Shown: positions 16,288-25,801, numbered from the stretch's first letter. The stretch: DNA of 42,799 bases from Clostridia bacterium (GCA_017549365.1 JAFYUZ010000077.1:1-42799); one strand, 5' to 3'. The notes: generated from the sequence alone by a model not told the origin. Made by a program: numbers and translations.

Positions 16288-17056
16288 ATGGACGGACTTA
16301 TAGTTTTTGACCATATATACAAAATATATCAGATGGGCGACACCGAGGTCAGAGCCGCCGACGATATTTCTTTTTCGATAAAAGAAGGCGAGTTTGTTGC
16401 CATCGTCGGTCAGTCTGGCTCGGGGAAATCCACCTGCATGAACATAATCGGAGCACTCGACGTGCCCACCGACGGAAGATACTATCTCGGCGGTGTGGAC
16501 GTAAGCACCATGAACGATAACAGACTTGCCACCATCCGCAATGAGATGCTGGGCTTTACTTTTCCAGCAGTACAATCTGATCCCAAAGCTTTCTGTGCTT
16601 GAAAACGTAGAACTTCCCTTGCTTTACGCAGGCTATTCCAAAAAAGAGCGCAGAAAAATGGCTCTTGCGGCGCTTGAGCGGGTGGGACTTTCGGACAAAG
16701 CAAAAAACCTGCCCTCCCAGCTTTCGGGCGGTCAGCAACAAAGAGTTTCGATCGCCCGCGCCCTTGCAGGCAACCCTTCGGTCATTCTTGCCGACGAGCC
16801 GACGGGTGCGCTCGATTCGCGCACGGGACGGGAAGTGCTGGAATTTTTGCAAAAGCTCCACTCCGAGGGCAACACCATCGTGCTTATCACCCACGACAAT
16901 TCGATCGCCGTAAAGGCAGAGCGTATAATAAGATTGCAGGACGGCAAGGTGGTATACGATGGGCCGTCAAACGCACCCGAGGCGCTTGTAAACCCCGATA
17001 TACCCATCGAGCTTCAGAAAAACGACGGCGCGGAAAAAGGAGGCGAAGATAAGTAA
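16288..17056 (+). pseudogene. MacB-type ABC transporter ATPase, frameshifted at about 16560
   Basis: A LolD/MacB-family nucleotide-binding protein of about 255 residues split over two frames. The first frame gives MDGLIVFDHIYKIYQMGD and Walker A GQSGSGKST (about residues 40-48), and runs to EMLGFTF. The second resumes with QQYNLIPKLSVLENVELPLL and has the LSGGQQQR signature, Walker B VILADEPTG and the H-loop LITHD. One extra T in the TTTT run at 16560-16563 accounts for the break; removing it gives GFTFQQYNL, the family's normal Q-loop. All other motifs are intact and the stop abuts the permease start, so a sequencing or assembly error is at least as likely as true inactivation. AAAGGTG lies before the ATG at 16288. 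Confidence 0.88.
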
Positions 17057-18247
17057 ATGGGAATCTTTCAATCCTTTGTTCTTGCAATAAAAAGCCTTCT
17101 CAACAACAAAATGCGTGCGTTTTTGACCATGCTCGGCATAATCATCGGCGTAGGCTCGGTCATTCTTATCATGAGCCTTGGCAACGGTGTGACCAACGAG
17201 GTCAACAACGCCTTTGAATCAATGGGTGCAAGAACCATAACGGTAACTCTTACGGGACGCGGATCGACACGAACTTTTTCGGAAGAAGATATGTTTGAAT
17301 GTGTCGAAAAAAATCGCAGCACAATACCTGCATTTTCCCCCGAGATATCTGTGTCTATGGTATCTGTTCGCCCAAAAGGGTGGAACGAAAACCTTTCGAC
17401 AAAGGTGACGGGTGTTGGCGAAGAATATCTTGACGTAAAATCCTACGAAGTCGAAAAGGGAAGATTTTTCACCTACGTCGATTGTGCCGCAAGGCAAAAG
17501 GTTTGCTTTGTGGGCGCATATCTTGACAGTGCCGAGGTGTATGGCGGAAACGCTCTTGGCAACACCATCAAAATAAACGGCGAAGCATATACCATCGTGG
17601 GCGTTTGCTCCGAGATAACCGATGCAAATTCCGACTCGGGCTCTGACAATTTCGTTTATATCCCATACACCACCGCCATGCGAAAGCTGACGCGCACAAG
17701 CACCGTCAGTACCTATTCGCTTGTGGCGGCAGACGACGATTCGGTTCAGCCCGCAAAGCAGATACTTACAAACGCGCTTTACAGGGTGTATGAGGACGAG
17801 AATGCATACAACATTCTTGCTCTTGCCGATATCATGGACATTGCAACAGGCGTTATGGATACCATGGTCATCGTTATTGCCTGTATCGCAGGTATTTCGC
17901 TTCTTGTCGGCGGCATCGGCATCATGAATATCATGCTCGTTTCGGTAACCGAGCGAACGCGCGAGATCGGCATCAGAAAAGCCCTTGGCGCAAAACGTGC
18001 CGACATAAAAACTCAGTTTGTCATCGAAGCCATGACCACAAGCCTTATCGGCGGAATACTCGGTATTGTCGTCGGCGTGGTCAGCGCGCAGAACGTGGGC
18101 CCCTTGCTTGAAATAAACGCCGTTCCGTCGTTTGGCTCTGTGGCGCTTTCGGTGGGGATTTCGGTGTTCATCGGAGTGCTTTTCGGATATCTTCCCGCAA
18201 AAAAAGCCTCCGAGCTTAATCCTATTGACGCGTTGCGTCACGAATGA
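17057..18247 (+). CDS. MacB-type ABC transporter permease
   Basis: A 396-residue FtsX/MacB-family permease. An N-terminal membrane helix (about residues 20-42, LTMLGIIIGVGSVILIMSLG) is followed by the extracellular MacB_PCD domain (about 45-250) and three C-terminal helices (about 272-380), with the conserved MLVSVTERTREIGIRKALGA motif after the second helix that contacts the ATPase. Its ATG begins on the base after the ATPase stop, so translation is coupled. The ATPase and permease are separate proteins, as is usual in Firmicutes, rather than fused as in Proteobacteria. The SLH protein gene begins 42 bases downstream and may be co-transcribed. Confidence 0.94.
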   Translation: MGIFQSFVLAIKSLLNNKMRAFLTMLGIIIGVGSVILIMSLGNGVTNEVNNAFESMGARTITVTLTGRGSTRTFSEEDMFECVEKNRSTIPAFSPEISVSMVSVRPKGWNENLSTKVTGVGEEYLDVKSYEVEKGRFFTYVDCAARQKVCFVGAYLDSAEVYGGNALGNTIKINGEAYTIVGVCSEITDANSDSGSDNFVYIPYTTAMRKLTRTSTVSTYSLVAADDDSVQPAKQILTNALYRVYEDENAYNILALADIMDIATGVMDTMVIVIACIAGISLLVGGIGIMNIMLVSVTERTREIGIRKALGAKRADIKTQFVIEAMTTSLIGGILGIVVGVVSAQNVGPLLEINAVPSFGSVALSVGISVFIGVLFGYLPAKKASELNPIDALRHE

Positions 18248-18289
18248 CAAACAAAAAAGCAATCTGAAAATCTGAAAGGATCTCTATAT

Positions 18290-20941
18290 ATGAAAAAGAT
18301 CATCTGCGCACTTCTTGCGGCAACAATGCTTGTTGCCCTTGTCGTGCCGACCGCCTTTGCCGTAGAAAAAAGTGCAGGCCTTGGCGAAGAAAAAATAATC
18401 GAGACGGTGGGTGCGCTTGGCATCATGCGAGGTGACGAGAACGGAAACCTTAATCTCGAAAACAAGGTCACCCGCGCCGAATTTGTAAAAATGGCGGTGT
18501 GCGCATCAAACTTTAAAGACGATGCAAACGTAAAGACCGCATATTCCGTTTTTCCCGATGTGGGCGCGTCCCATTGGGCGGCGGGATATGTGAGAGTTGC
18601 GGTAAACAACGGCTGGATAAACGGATATCTCGACGGAACCTTCCGTCCCTCGGGAAACGTAAAGCTGGAGGAGGCGGCAAACATCGTTTTGAAGCTTCTG
18701 GGCTATACGGCATCTGATTTTGTCGGCTCGTACCCCGACGGTCAGCTGGCAAAATACCGCTCGCTGAAGCTTGATACGGGCATTTCGGCATCGCAAGGAG
18801 CGGAACTTTCGCGCCGCGAATGTATGTATCTTATCTACAATATGCTCTGCACCTATACCAAGCAGGGGCAGGCATACTGCACGACGATAGGTGAAAAGGC
18901 GGATTCCTTCGGAAACATTGACTACTCTGCGCTTATTGCCGACAAAAAAGAAGGTCCTTACGTTGTAACCGATCTTTCGGCATGGCAAAGTGTGGCGCAG
19001 GTGACCGACAAAACCGTTTTTTACAAGGACGGAAAAACGGTGGATCCTTCTGCAGTCTCGCTTTATGACGTCATCTATTATTCGCCCGAGTTTTCGTCTG
19101 TGTGGATATATTCCGACAAGACAGCAGGAGTTGTGGAAGGGTATTATCCCGACAAAAATTCTCCCTCAAGCGTGACTGTTTCGGGAAAAACATATACCCT
19201 TGCCGACAGGGCGGATTATTCGGGAGCCCTTTCGGACGGAAGGCTTGCAATTGACAGTGCCGTGGTACTTCTTCTTGGCGAAGACGGCTGTGCAGTCGAA
19301 GGATTTGCGGCAGGCGATGCCTATCTTGCTTCGTCGAAATCCGAGCTTTTGACCGGAACAGAAAAGCTTTATGTCAACGACGTTTATTCCGAAAAAAACG
19401 ATATCACCGAAAAAACTCTTGTTTATTCGTGTCCGGCTCTTGCAAGCTCTTTTGCCTACAGCGGCAACGCCAGCGGCATTATTCTCGCTTTTTCTCCCTC
19501 AAAAGAAGCTCCGCAGAGTATCACGGTAAGCTCTAAGACCCACACTCTTTCGTCGGGAATAAAAGAGCTTTTCAAGAACGAAAACGAATATGCGAAAAAT
19601 GACTTTGTAACCGTATATTTCGGCAAAAACGGACTTGTGGAATACGCCGAGCACGCAGACATATACGACACCGACATATACGAGGACAACGGACTTTCGT
19701 ACGAAGCTCTTGTGGCGCAGACCCTTAAGGGACCCGAAATAGTCACAGGCGACGGATGGAAGGAAAAGCTTGGCTTTGATGCCGACACGGCGGAATATTT
19801 TGCCGACGGCAAAAGGGTGGAAAAGGGAAATGTGCGCGATTATGACGTCATCTATTATTCCCCCACCTTCAAGGCGGTGTGGATATATTCCGACAAGGCA
19901 ACGGGTGTTATCGAGGCGATATCGCCAAACGCGGTTGCTCCCACCTCTGTCACAGTTGCGGGAAACACATATACTCTTGAAACGTCAAAGGCAACCCTTA
20001 TGTTCAGCGGCAAGGGCACCTTTGCCGTGGGGGATACTGTAACCCTTCTTCTTGGTGCCTACGGCGTTGCCGCGGCTGTTCCGCCCGAAAGCGTTTCGGC
20101 GGATTTTCTCGGCATCTCCACGGGGGTTGAAAAGAAAGAATACACCGCGCTCGACGGCAAGACCTACGAGGACTATTACCTGAACGTTTCGGCATTTGAC
20201 GGCAAAACCTACAGCATCAAAACGGCAGATTCCGATTTTCCCGCAGGAAGGCTTGTGTATGTTAGCTTTTTGGACGGCGAAATGAACGTTAAGGAATTTA
20301 CCCGCAAATATTCGGAAGCCGACCTTTCCGAGGTAAAAGCGGCGATAAAGGCGCAAAAATTTACCACCGACGCTGTGATAGTTGACTATTACGGCAAAAG
20401 CTTTGTGAAAACCTATTTAAACCGCCTTTCGGGCATAAACCTTGCCGTAAAAAATCTTGCGTATTACAACGTAAATGCAGATGGTAAAATAGATTATCTC
20501 GTGCTCAAAGATGCCACGGGAGATTGTCATTCGTACGGTGTCATATTGAGATACAAGGGCAACTACAACTTCCTCACCACCTCGAAAAACAGCAACATTT
20601 CAAATTACGTAACCGCTCCCACCGGCGGAGTGCAGATAAAATACAACAACGAGGCAGATGCCATAGTTTCGCTTTCTGAGATCGACGTTTTGAATATAGA
20701 CAGCGGTCTTGTAAAGACGGCGGCAAGAACCTACAATCTTTGGGACTATGCCGAATGTTTTGTGATGGAGCAGAAGGCGTATACCGTTTCAAAGGAAAGT
20801 GACGAAAAGTTATCCGACGTTATCACAAAGACATCGGTTGACTATATCAAAACGCTTCTTTCGGGAAACGAATACAAAATACTCGGCTATTATGACACCA
20901 CGGGTGTTGTCAGGGTGCTTGTGGCGCAGAAAACAAAATAA
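18290..20941 (+). CDS. SLH-domain wall-anchored protein with three repeated modules
   Basis: An 883-residue secreted protein. A signal peptide (residues 1-24, cleavage near AFA-VEK) is followed by three SLH motifs (about 30-75, 85-140 and 145-192; FPDVGASHWAAGYV and GYLDGTFRPSGNVKLEEAA are the clearest) that would bind pyruvylated wall polysaccharide. The rest has no recognised enzyme motif, but holds three related modules: about 258-345 (DVIYYSPEFSSVWIYSDK), 375-470 (TLVYSCPALASSFAYSG) and 517-600 (DVIYYSPTFKAVWIYSDK). Each continues with a SVTV-x5-TYTL-type strand and a VTLLLG-type strand. GAAAGGAT precedes the ATG. It lies directly after a MacAB-like exporter and before a Gld-type ABC operon. 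Function is unknown; it is a structural or binding surface protein by inference. Confidence 0.9.
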   Translation: MKKIICALLAATMLVALVVPTAFAVEKSAGLGEEKIIETVGALGIMRGDENGNLNLENKVTRAEFVKMAVCASNFKDDANVKTAYSVFPDVGASHWAAGYVRVAVNNGWINGYLDGTFRPSGNVKLEEAANIVLKLLGYTASDFVGSYPDGQLAKYRSLKLDTGISASQGAELSRRECMYLIYNMLCTYTKQGQAYCTTIGEKADSFGNIDYSALIADKKEGPYVVTDLSAWQSVAQVTDKTVFYKDGKTVDPSAVSLYDVIYYSPEFSSVWIYSDKTAGVVEGYYPDKNSPSSVTVSGKTYTLADRADYSGALSDGRLAIDSAVVLLLGEDGCAVEGFAAGDAYLASSKSELLTGTEKLYVNDVYSEKNDITEKTLVYSCPALASSFAYSGNASGIILAFSPSKEAPQSITVSSKTHTLSSGIKELFKNENEYAKNDFVTVYFGKNGLVEYAEHADIYDTDIYEDNGLSYEALVAQTLKGPEIVTGDGWKEKLGFDADTAEYFADGKRVEKGNVRDYDVIYYSPTFKAVWIYSDKATGVIEAISPNAVAPTSVTVAGNTYTLETSKATLMFSGKGTFAVGDTVTLLLGAYGVAAAVPPESVSADFLGISTGVEKKEYTALDGKTYEDYYLNVSAFDGKTYSIKTADSDFPAGRLVYVSFLDGEMNVKEFTRKYSEADLSEVKAAIKAQKFTTDAVIVDYYGKSFVKTYLNRLSGINLAVKNLAYYNVNADGKIDYLVLKDATGDCHSYGVILRYKGNYNFLTTSKNSNISNYVTAPTGGVQIKYNNEADAIVSLSEIDVLNIDSGLVKTAARTYNLWDYAECFVMEQKAYTVSKESDEKLSDVITKTSVDYIKTLLSGNEYKILGYYDTTGVVRVLVAQKTK
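19064..19120 (+). repeat. Intragenic repeat, copy 1 (SLH protein module 1)
   Basis: A 57-base segment whose first 20 and last 18 or so bases are identical to those of copy 2 at 19841-19897. It encodes the YDVIYYSP...VWIYSDK core of module 1. Confidence 0.7.
19841..19897 (+). repeat. Intragenic repeat, copy 2 (SLH protein module 3)
   Basis: The counterpart of 19064-19120, 777 bases downstream and in the same frame. The middle of the segment has diverged while both ends stay identical at DNA level. Confidence 0.7.
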
Positions 20942-20947
20942 GCTTTT

Positions 20948-20983
20948 AAAGGAGACCGCAAAAAAGGTCTCCTTTCGTTTTTT
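20948..20983 (+). terminator. Intrinsic terminator after the SLH gene
   Basis: The 10-bp stem AAAGGAGACC (20948-20957) pairs with GGTCTCCTTT (20966-20975), followed by CG and T6. Confidence 0.88.
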
Positions 20984-21048
20984 CACCGCAATTTCACCAA
21001 AGGCAGAGAAACTTTTTTGGCGTTGTTCAAAACAAGGTAACAAATGGA

Positions 21049-21057
21049 TGGTATAAT
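21049..21057 (+). promoter_or_regulatory. Extended -10 promoter of the Gld-type operon
   Basis: TGGTATAAT gives a perfect -10 with the TGn extension; no good -35 is present at the usual distance. A second TATAAT (21067-21072) follows. The leader to the ATG at 21146 is about 80 bases. Confidence 0.5.
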
Positions 21058-21145
21058 CTTCATTATTATAATGCATAAGTATGGGTTTTACCAAAAAAAC
21101 GGAGTTTTTCCGACTTCAATCAATCCGAAAGGAAGATCGAAAAAC

Positions 21146-22090
21146 ATGATCGAAATCAAAAACGTTGTTAAAAAATACGGCAGCCTTTACGCCGTAAAGG
21201 ACATATCCTTTACCATCGGCACGGGCGAGATCGTCGGTTTCCTCGGTCCCAACGGTGCAGGAAAAAGTACCACCATGAACATCCTCACGGGGTATCTTTC
21301 GGCAACCTCGGGCTCTGCCATGATCGACGGCATAGACATTCTTGAAAACCCCATTGCCGCCAAGCGCCGCATCGGTTTTCTTCCCGAACAGCCGCCCCTT
21401 TACCTTGATATGACGGTTAAGGAATATCTCAATTTCGTCTACGACCTGAAGCATTGTACCTTTAACCGCAAAAAACATATTGCCGAGATCTGCGATGTCG
21501 TGAAGATCGGCAACGTATACAACCGCATCATCGGCCACCTTTCAAAGGGTTATCGTCAGCGTGTGGGAATAGCCCAAGCGCTTATCGGAAATCCGCCGGT
21601 GCTTATTTTTGACGAGCCGACGGTGGGCCTTGACCCCCAGCAGATAATCGAGATCCGAAACCTTATCGGCGCTCTCGGACAAAAGCACACGGTGATCTTG
21701 AGCACCCATATCCTTTCCGAAGTTCAGGCGGTGTGCGACAGAATAATCGTTATCAACAAGGGCGAGCTTGTGGCAGACGAAAAAACAAGCGAGCTCGGAA
21801 ACCTTGTGGGCGGTGCAAAGAAGCTTTCGGCAAAGATTTCGGGCAATGTTGACGAGGTTTTGAACGTTGTCGGAAACGTTGACGGCGTAAGATCGGTCAA
21901 GTTTGACAGTCCCGCCGACGACGGAAGCAACACATATATCATCGAGCAGAGAACCCCCCACGTGGAAAAACAGCTTTTCTATGCCCTTTCGCGTGCAAAT
22001 CTTCCGCTCACGGGACTTTGCGAGGTTCAGATGAGCCTTGAGGACGTCTTTATTGCCCTTATTGAAAACAAAAGAAAGGAGAATGCGTGA
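21146..22090 (+). CDS. ABC transporter ATPase (GldA/CcmA type)
   Basis: A 314-residue nucleotide-binding protein. Motifs in order: Walker A GPNGAGKST (about residues 38-46), Q-loop FLPEQPPLY, signature LSKGYRQRVG, Walker B LIFDEPTVGLD, H-loop LSTHIL, then an accessory C-terminal domain of about 90 residues (DEVLNVVGNVDGVRSVKFD) typical of the GldA/YbhF-like group. The ATG at 21146 is chosen for AAAGGAAG upstream. Its stop overlaps the permease start in TGATG. It is first of four tightly coupled genes; with the GldF and GldG homologues it forms a complex of the kind linked to gliding in Bacteroidetes, but non-gliding Clostridia carry it too, so transport substrate and role are unknown. Confidence 0.93.
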   Translation: MIEIKNVVKKYGSLYAVKDISFTIGTGEIVGFLGPNGAGKSTTMNILTGYLSATSGSAMIDGIDILENPIAAKRRIGFLPEQPPLYLDMTVKEYLNFVYDLKHCTFNRKKHIAEICDVVKIGNVYNRIIGHLSKGYRQRVGIAQALIGNPPVLIFDEPTVGLDPQQIIEIRNLIGALGQKHTVILSTHILSEVQAVCDRIIVINKGELVADEKTSELGNLVGGAKKLSAKISGNVDEVLNVVGNVDGVRSVKFDSPADDGSNTYIIEQRTPHVEKQLFYALSRANLPLTGLCEVQMSLEDVFIALIENKRKENA

Positions 22091-22803
22091 TGTTCCCGAT
22101 TTATAAGCGCGAAATGCGAGCATATTTCATTTCTCCCATCGGCTATACCTTCATTGCCGTTTTCCTTGCGGTGTCGGGCGGTCTTTTCTCGCTGACAACG
22201 GCGTGGATGGAAACTGCCGACGTTGCCACCTATTTCACCTTCATGATCTTTATGTTCACGGTGCTTATTCCGCTTCTCACCATGAAGCTCTTTTCGGAAG
22301 AAAGAAAGACCAAGACCGAGCAGATCCTTCTGACCTCGCCCGTCAGTCTTTTTGGCATCGTGATTGCAAAATTTCTTGCCGCCTTCACCCTTTATGCCGC
22401 AACCATGACACTTTCTTGTCTTATCAACTATTCGGTGCTGACCTCGGTTTCGGGCAAATCTCCCGTTTTCTCTCAGTTCTTCGGCAATTTCATCGGTATT
22501 CTTTTCCTGGGTGCCGCGTTTATTGCAGTGGGAGTATTTATGTCGGCAATAACCGAAAACCAGGTGGTTTCGGCGGTGGCGACCTTTGGCGTTATTCTTC
22601 TTATGATGGTTGTGAATTTCGTTATTTCTCTCATCGGAAACGCCTTTATCAGAACTATTCTCAAGTGGTTTTCGGTGGTGGACAGATACACCTTCTTTAC
22701 CCGTGGTATCTTCTCACTTCCTGCAATAATCTATTTTGTCAGTCTTGTTATTATTTTCCTTTTCCTCACGGCGCGCGTATATGAAATGCGCCGCTGGAAT
22801 TGA
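22090..22803 (+). CDS. ABC-2 permease, GldF type
   Basis: A 237-residue membrane protein with about six hydrophobic helices (near residues 16-38, 52-70, 95-118, 134-155, 165-186 and 208-230). The conserved LTMKLFSEERKTKTEQILLTSPVS segment after helix 2 is the cytosolic coupling region of the GldF/NosY-like ABC-2 family. The ATG at 22090 shares its A with the stop of the ATPase gene, with AAAGGAG upstream. It is followed after 17 bases by the GldG-like gene. Confidence 0.92.
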   Translation: MFPIYKREMRAYFISPIGYTFIAVFLAVSGGLFSLTTAWMETADVATYFTFMIFMFTVLIPLLTMKLFSEERKTKTEQILLTSPVSLFGIVIAKFLAAFTLYAATMTLSCLINYSVLTSVSGKSPVFSQFFGNFIGILFLGAAFIAVGVFMSAITENQVVSAVATFGVILLMMVVNFVISLIGNAFIRTILKWFSVVDRYTFFTRGIFSLPAIIYFVSLVIIFLFLTARVYEMRRWN

Positions 22804-22820
22804 CGGCGGAGGTGCGAAAA

Positions 22821-24344
22821 ATGGCGAACAACATTCAAAAAAGCTTCAGAAGAATTCTGAAAAGCAAAAAAATCAAGTTCGGCTCGGTCGCCCTTGCTTT
22901 CACCATCATGTTCGTGGTCATCGTCCTTTTGCTCAACGCCCTTGTTTCGGTTTTTGATGCGAAAAACGGACTTTACATCGACACCACGGGCGAGCAGAGA
23001 TACGAGATCGGTGATATTACGATGGAAAAACTTTCGGGCATCACCGAAAAGATCGAGATCGTCTTTTGTGCCGACCGCGACATTCTTACAGGCAACAGCG
23101 TTATGGGTATGATCGTTACCCTTGCCGAAAAATACGAAACGACTTTCCCCAACATTTCGGTAAGATTTCTTGACCTTAAGCGCGATCTTAAAGAAGCAAA
23201 AAATCTTTCAAACCTTGCGGGCGGTGAAAACCCCACCGAAACCGACGTTATCATAAGAGCGGTAGACTCCGAAAGAGCCCGCCTTTTGAAATACGGCGCT
23301 TTCTTCGTTTCGGACAGCACAGGCTACAGCTATGTCGGATTTGACGGCGAAAGACGCTTTACCGAATCGATCCTTATGGCGCTCAACGCCTCGAACGACA
23401 AGGTGGTCTTCCTCACGGGTCACCGCGAAAACACCAATCCCACAAAGCTCAGGGAGGTTCTTGCGGGTGCAGGATATCTCGACGGACAGATCGAGGTTAT
23501 CGACCTTGCAAAGCAGGAGATCCCCGAAAATACAAGACTTGTCATAATCAACGACCCCGCCCTTGATTTCCACGGCTATGAATCCGAGCTTAAGGGCAAT
23601 GTCAACGAGATCAAAAAGCTCGACAGCTATCTCAAGAATAATTACAGCAATCTGCTTGTTTGCATTGACCACGAGACCAAGGAGCTTCCTGCCCTGCGAG
23701 ATTATCTTTCGACCACCTGGGGAATCACCTACCAGGCGGCAAGCTCGGTTGAGGACAGAGAAAACGCAACCACCACAGGCGACAGCAGAATAAAGCCCGT
23801 TTATTACAAATCGGCAAACGGCGATGATTATATCGCTCAGCGCATAGTCAGAAACCTTGACGATTATACTGTTGTAATGGGATCGTGCGTGCCCCTTGAA
23901 GCTTCGGGCAAGTCCACGGGCAAAATGGTTGTTCCCGTGCTCACCACCTCTGACAATGCGGTGGTTTACAGAGGTAAGGAATCTGTTTCGGCAAAGAACG
24001 TGCCCCTTATGATGGTATCTACCCTCGAGGCTTATCCCGTAAATCCCGCAACGGGCGTGCAGGAAACAAAGTTTGCCCACGTTATCGTTTCGGGTTCGAC
24101 AGACTTTGTTCATTCCGACCTTGACGAGACAAACAGCAACAGCGCTCTTGTGCGCAATATTCTTTCGCTCGTCGGTACCCAAAGCGTCACCACAGATATC
24201 GAACCCAAGCTTTTTGTTGACAACAAGCTTGAAACCATGAAAGAAAACGATGCGAAAAAGATCACTCTTATTCTGACCTTCCTCCCCGCAGGAATTGTGG
24301 CGGTGGCAGGTGTGGCAGTTTACGTGAGGAGAAAGAGATTATGA
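22821..24344 (+). CDS. GldG-family ABC transporter auxiliary protein
   Basis: A 507-residue protein with one N-terminal helix (about residues 22-43), a large extracellular region that begins with the GldG_ABC_N domain (YIDTTGEQRYEIGDITMEKL, SNLAGGENPTETDVIIRA), and a C-terminal helix (about 480-500) with a short Arg/Lys-rich tail. GldG-like domains resemble the IFT52/sugar-binding fold and sit on the outside of the permease. The ATG at 22821 has GGAGG ten bases upstream. Its TGA overlaps the next start as ATGA, so translation is coupled to the DUF4340 gene. Confidence 0.9.
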   Translation: MANNIQKSFRRILKSKKIKFGSVALAFTIMFVVIVLLLNALVSVFDAKNGLYIDTTGEQRYEIGDITMEKLSGITEKIEIVFCADRDILTGNSVMGMIVTLAEKYETTFPNISVRFLDLKRDLKEAKNLSNLAGGENPTETDVIIRAVDSERARLLKYGAFFVSDSTGYSYVGFDGERRFTESILMALNASNDKVVFLTGHRENTNPTKLREVLAGAGYLDGQIEVIDLAKQEIPENTRLVIINDPALDFHGYESELKGNVNEIKKLDSYLKNNYSNLLVCIDHETKELPALRDYLSTTWGITYQAASSVEDRENATTTGDSRIKPVYYKSANGDDYIAQRIVRNLDDYTVVMGSCVPLEASGKSTGKMVVPVLTTSDNAVVYRGKESVSAKNVPLMMVSTLEAYPVNPATGVQETKFAHVIVSGSTDFVHSDLDETNSNSALVRNILSLVGTQSVTTDIEPKLFVDNKLETMKENDAKKITLILTFLPAGIVAVAGVAVYVRRKRL

Positions 24345-25801
24345 TGAACAAGAAAAACAGAATAGTCCTTATCGCGTGTCTTGCCGTTATTCTGGTGCTG
24401 GCGGTGGTGCTTGCCATTGCGGGCAGAACGACCGAAAAGCCTGATGACACAACCCCCGACATCGGAGAAACAAATCCCGCGGAAAAGCTTCCCTTTGCCG
24501 AAAAAGCGCAAAAGGTCTTTGCAAGCCTTGAAAGCGAAAAGGATATTTCAAAGCTTGAAGTGTACAAAAAGGACGATCTTAAATATACCGTGGTTTTCAA
24601 TCCCGCCATCGACGGATTTTTGCTTCAGGGCTACGAGCATATGCTTTACAACGAAAACTTTTCAAAGGTCATAACGGCGGCGCACACCCTTGAAATAAAA
24701 GAAGAAATTGCCGACCCTATTTCCGATGAGGAATACGGCGTATCTCCCGCGTCTGCCGAATACACCGTTATGCTCACCGACAAAAACGGCAAACAACAGA
24801 TGCTTTACGTCGGTTCAGAGCTTATTTCGGGTGCGGGATATTACTGCAAGCTTTCGGACGACGAAAGAGTTTTTTGCGTAAACAATTCTGTCAAAAAGCT
24901 TTTTGCCGACAACAATTCACTGCTTTCCACCCAACTGCAGGATCCTCTTGACAGCTCGAAGTATCACTACACAGAAAACTTCAAGCTTTACAAAGACCTG
25001 CTTCCCTTTGTGGAGGTGCGTTTTGTTCCCGAGTCCGAGCGTGAGAGCGGCAACGCCTACGGATACTATCAGATGGTGTATCCCGGCGAATATATACCGT
25101 CCGACGCCAACTATGACGCCGCGCTTAAAAGTCTTATCTGCCCCATGGCAGACAGCATTGTTACCACCGAGATCACCCCCGAAAATATAGAAAAATACGG
25201 CTTTGCAAAGCCGTCGTACGAGGTTGAATATACCCTTGACGGCAAAACAAACAAGCTTTATTTCGGCAACCGCACAGGCGACGGCATGATATACGTTATG
25301 TCGGATTACGGATTTATCGGACTTGCCGTTGTTGCCGAGCGTTTTCCTTTCCTCGACTATGAGCTTGTGGATTTCATCAACCCGTATCTTTTCGGCATGA
25401 ACATCAACTATATCTCCCGCGTTGCCCTTTCGGGTCAGGGATTTTCGGACAGATACAGCCTTTCGGGCAAAGACGAAGCTCTTGTTGTCACAGACGAAAA
25501 GAGCGGAAAGACCATCGATACACAGAATTTCAGAAACTACTACCGCGATCTTCTGATGCTTGAAATGAAGGGCTATGCCGCATCTGCAAAAGAAGAAAAC
25601 TGGAAATTCACCTTTAATATCGAAACGATCGGCGGAAAAATTTATGAATTCAAATTCTATCACACCTCCGAGCGCGAATGCTACTATACCGTGAACGGCA
25701 AGGGCGAATTTTACGTTGATATTTCGGACGTGGAAAAGCTTGTTTCGGATGCCCGCAAGCTCGCCGCAGGCGAAAAGGTGGACCCCGAAGCGGAATTTTG
25801 A
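24341..25801 (+). CDS. DUF4340-domain membrane-anchored protein
   Basis: A 486-residue protein with one N-terminal membrane helix (about residues 8-27) and an extracellular DUF4340 region in which related beta-rich segments recur (EYTVMLTDKNGKQQMLYVGSE, about 140-160; VEYTLDGKTNKLYFGN, about 296-311). DUF4340 proteins are regularly the last gene of GldA-F-G operons, as here, and are presumed to be a surface partner of the transporter. The biochemical role is not known. It starts in an ATGA overlap with the GldG-like gene; a second ATG follows immediately. A hairpin terminator lies about 115 bases after the stop. Confidence 0.88.
   Translation: MMNKKNRIVLIACLAVILVLAVVLAIAGRTTEKPDDTTPDIGETNPAEKLPFAEKAQKVFASLESEKDISKLEVYKKDDLKYTVVFNPAIDGFLLQGYEHMLYNENFSKVITAAHTLEIKEEIADPISDEEYGVSPASAEYTVMLTDKNGKQQMLYVGSELISGAGYYCKLSDDERVFCVNNSVKKLFADNNSLLSTQLQDPLDSSKYHYTENFKLYKDLLPFVEVRFVPESERESGNAYGYYQMVYPGEYIPSDANYDAALKSLICPMADSIVTTEITPENIEKYGFAKPSYEVEYTLDGKTNKLYFGNRTGDGMIYVMSDYGFIGLAVVAERFPFLDYELVDFINPYLFGMNINYISRVALSGQGFSDRYSLSGKDEALVVTDEKSGKTIDTQNFRNYYRDLLMLEMKGYAASAKEENWKFTFNIETIGGKIYEFKFYHTSERECYYTVNGKGEFYVDISDVEKLVSDARKLAAGEKVDPEAEF

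Noticed and set aside
16555..16570. Programmed +1 frameshift in the ABC ATPase gene
   Set aside because: The break falls within a conserved motif that other family members encode in one frame, and there is no stop codon at the shift site as in known +1 systems.
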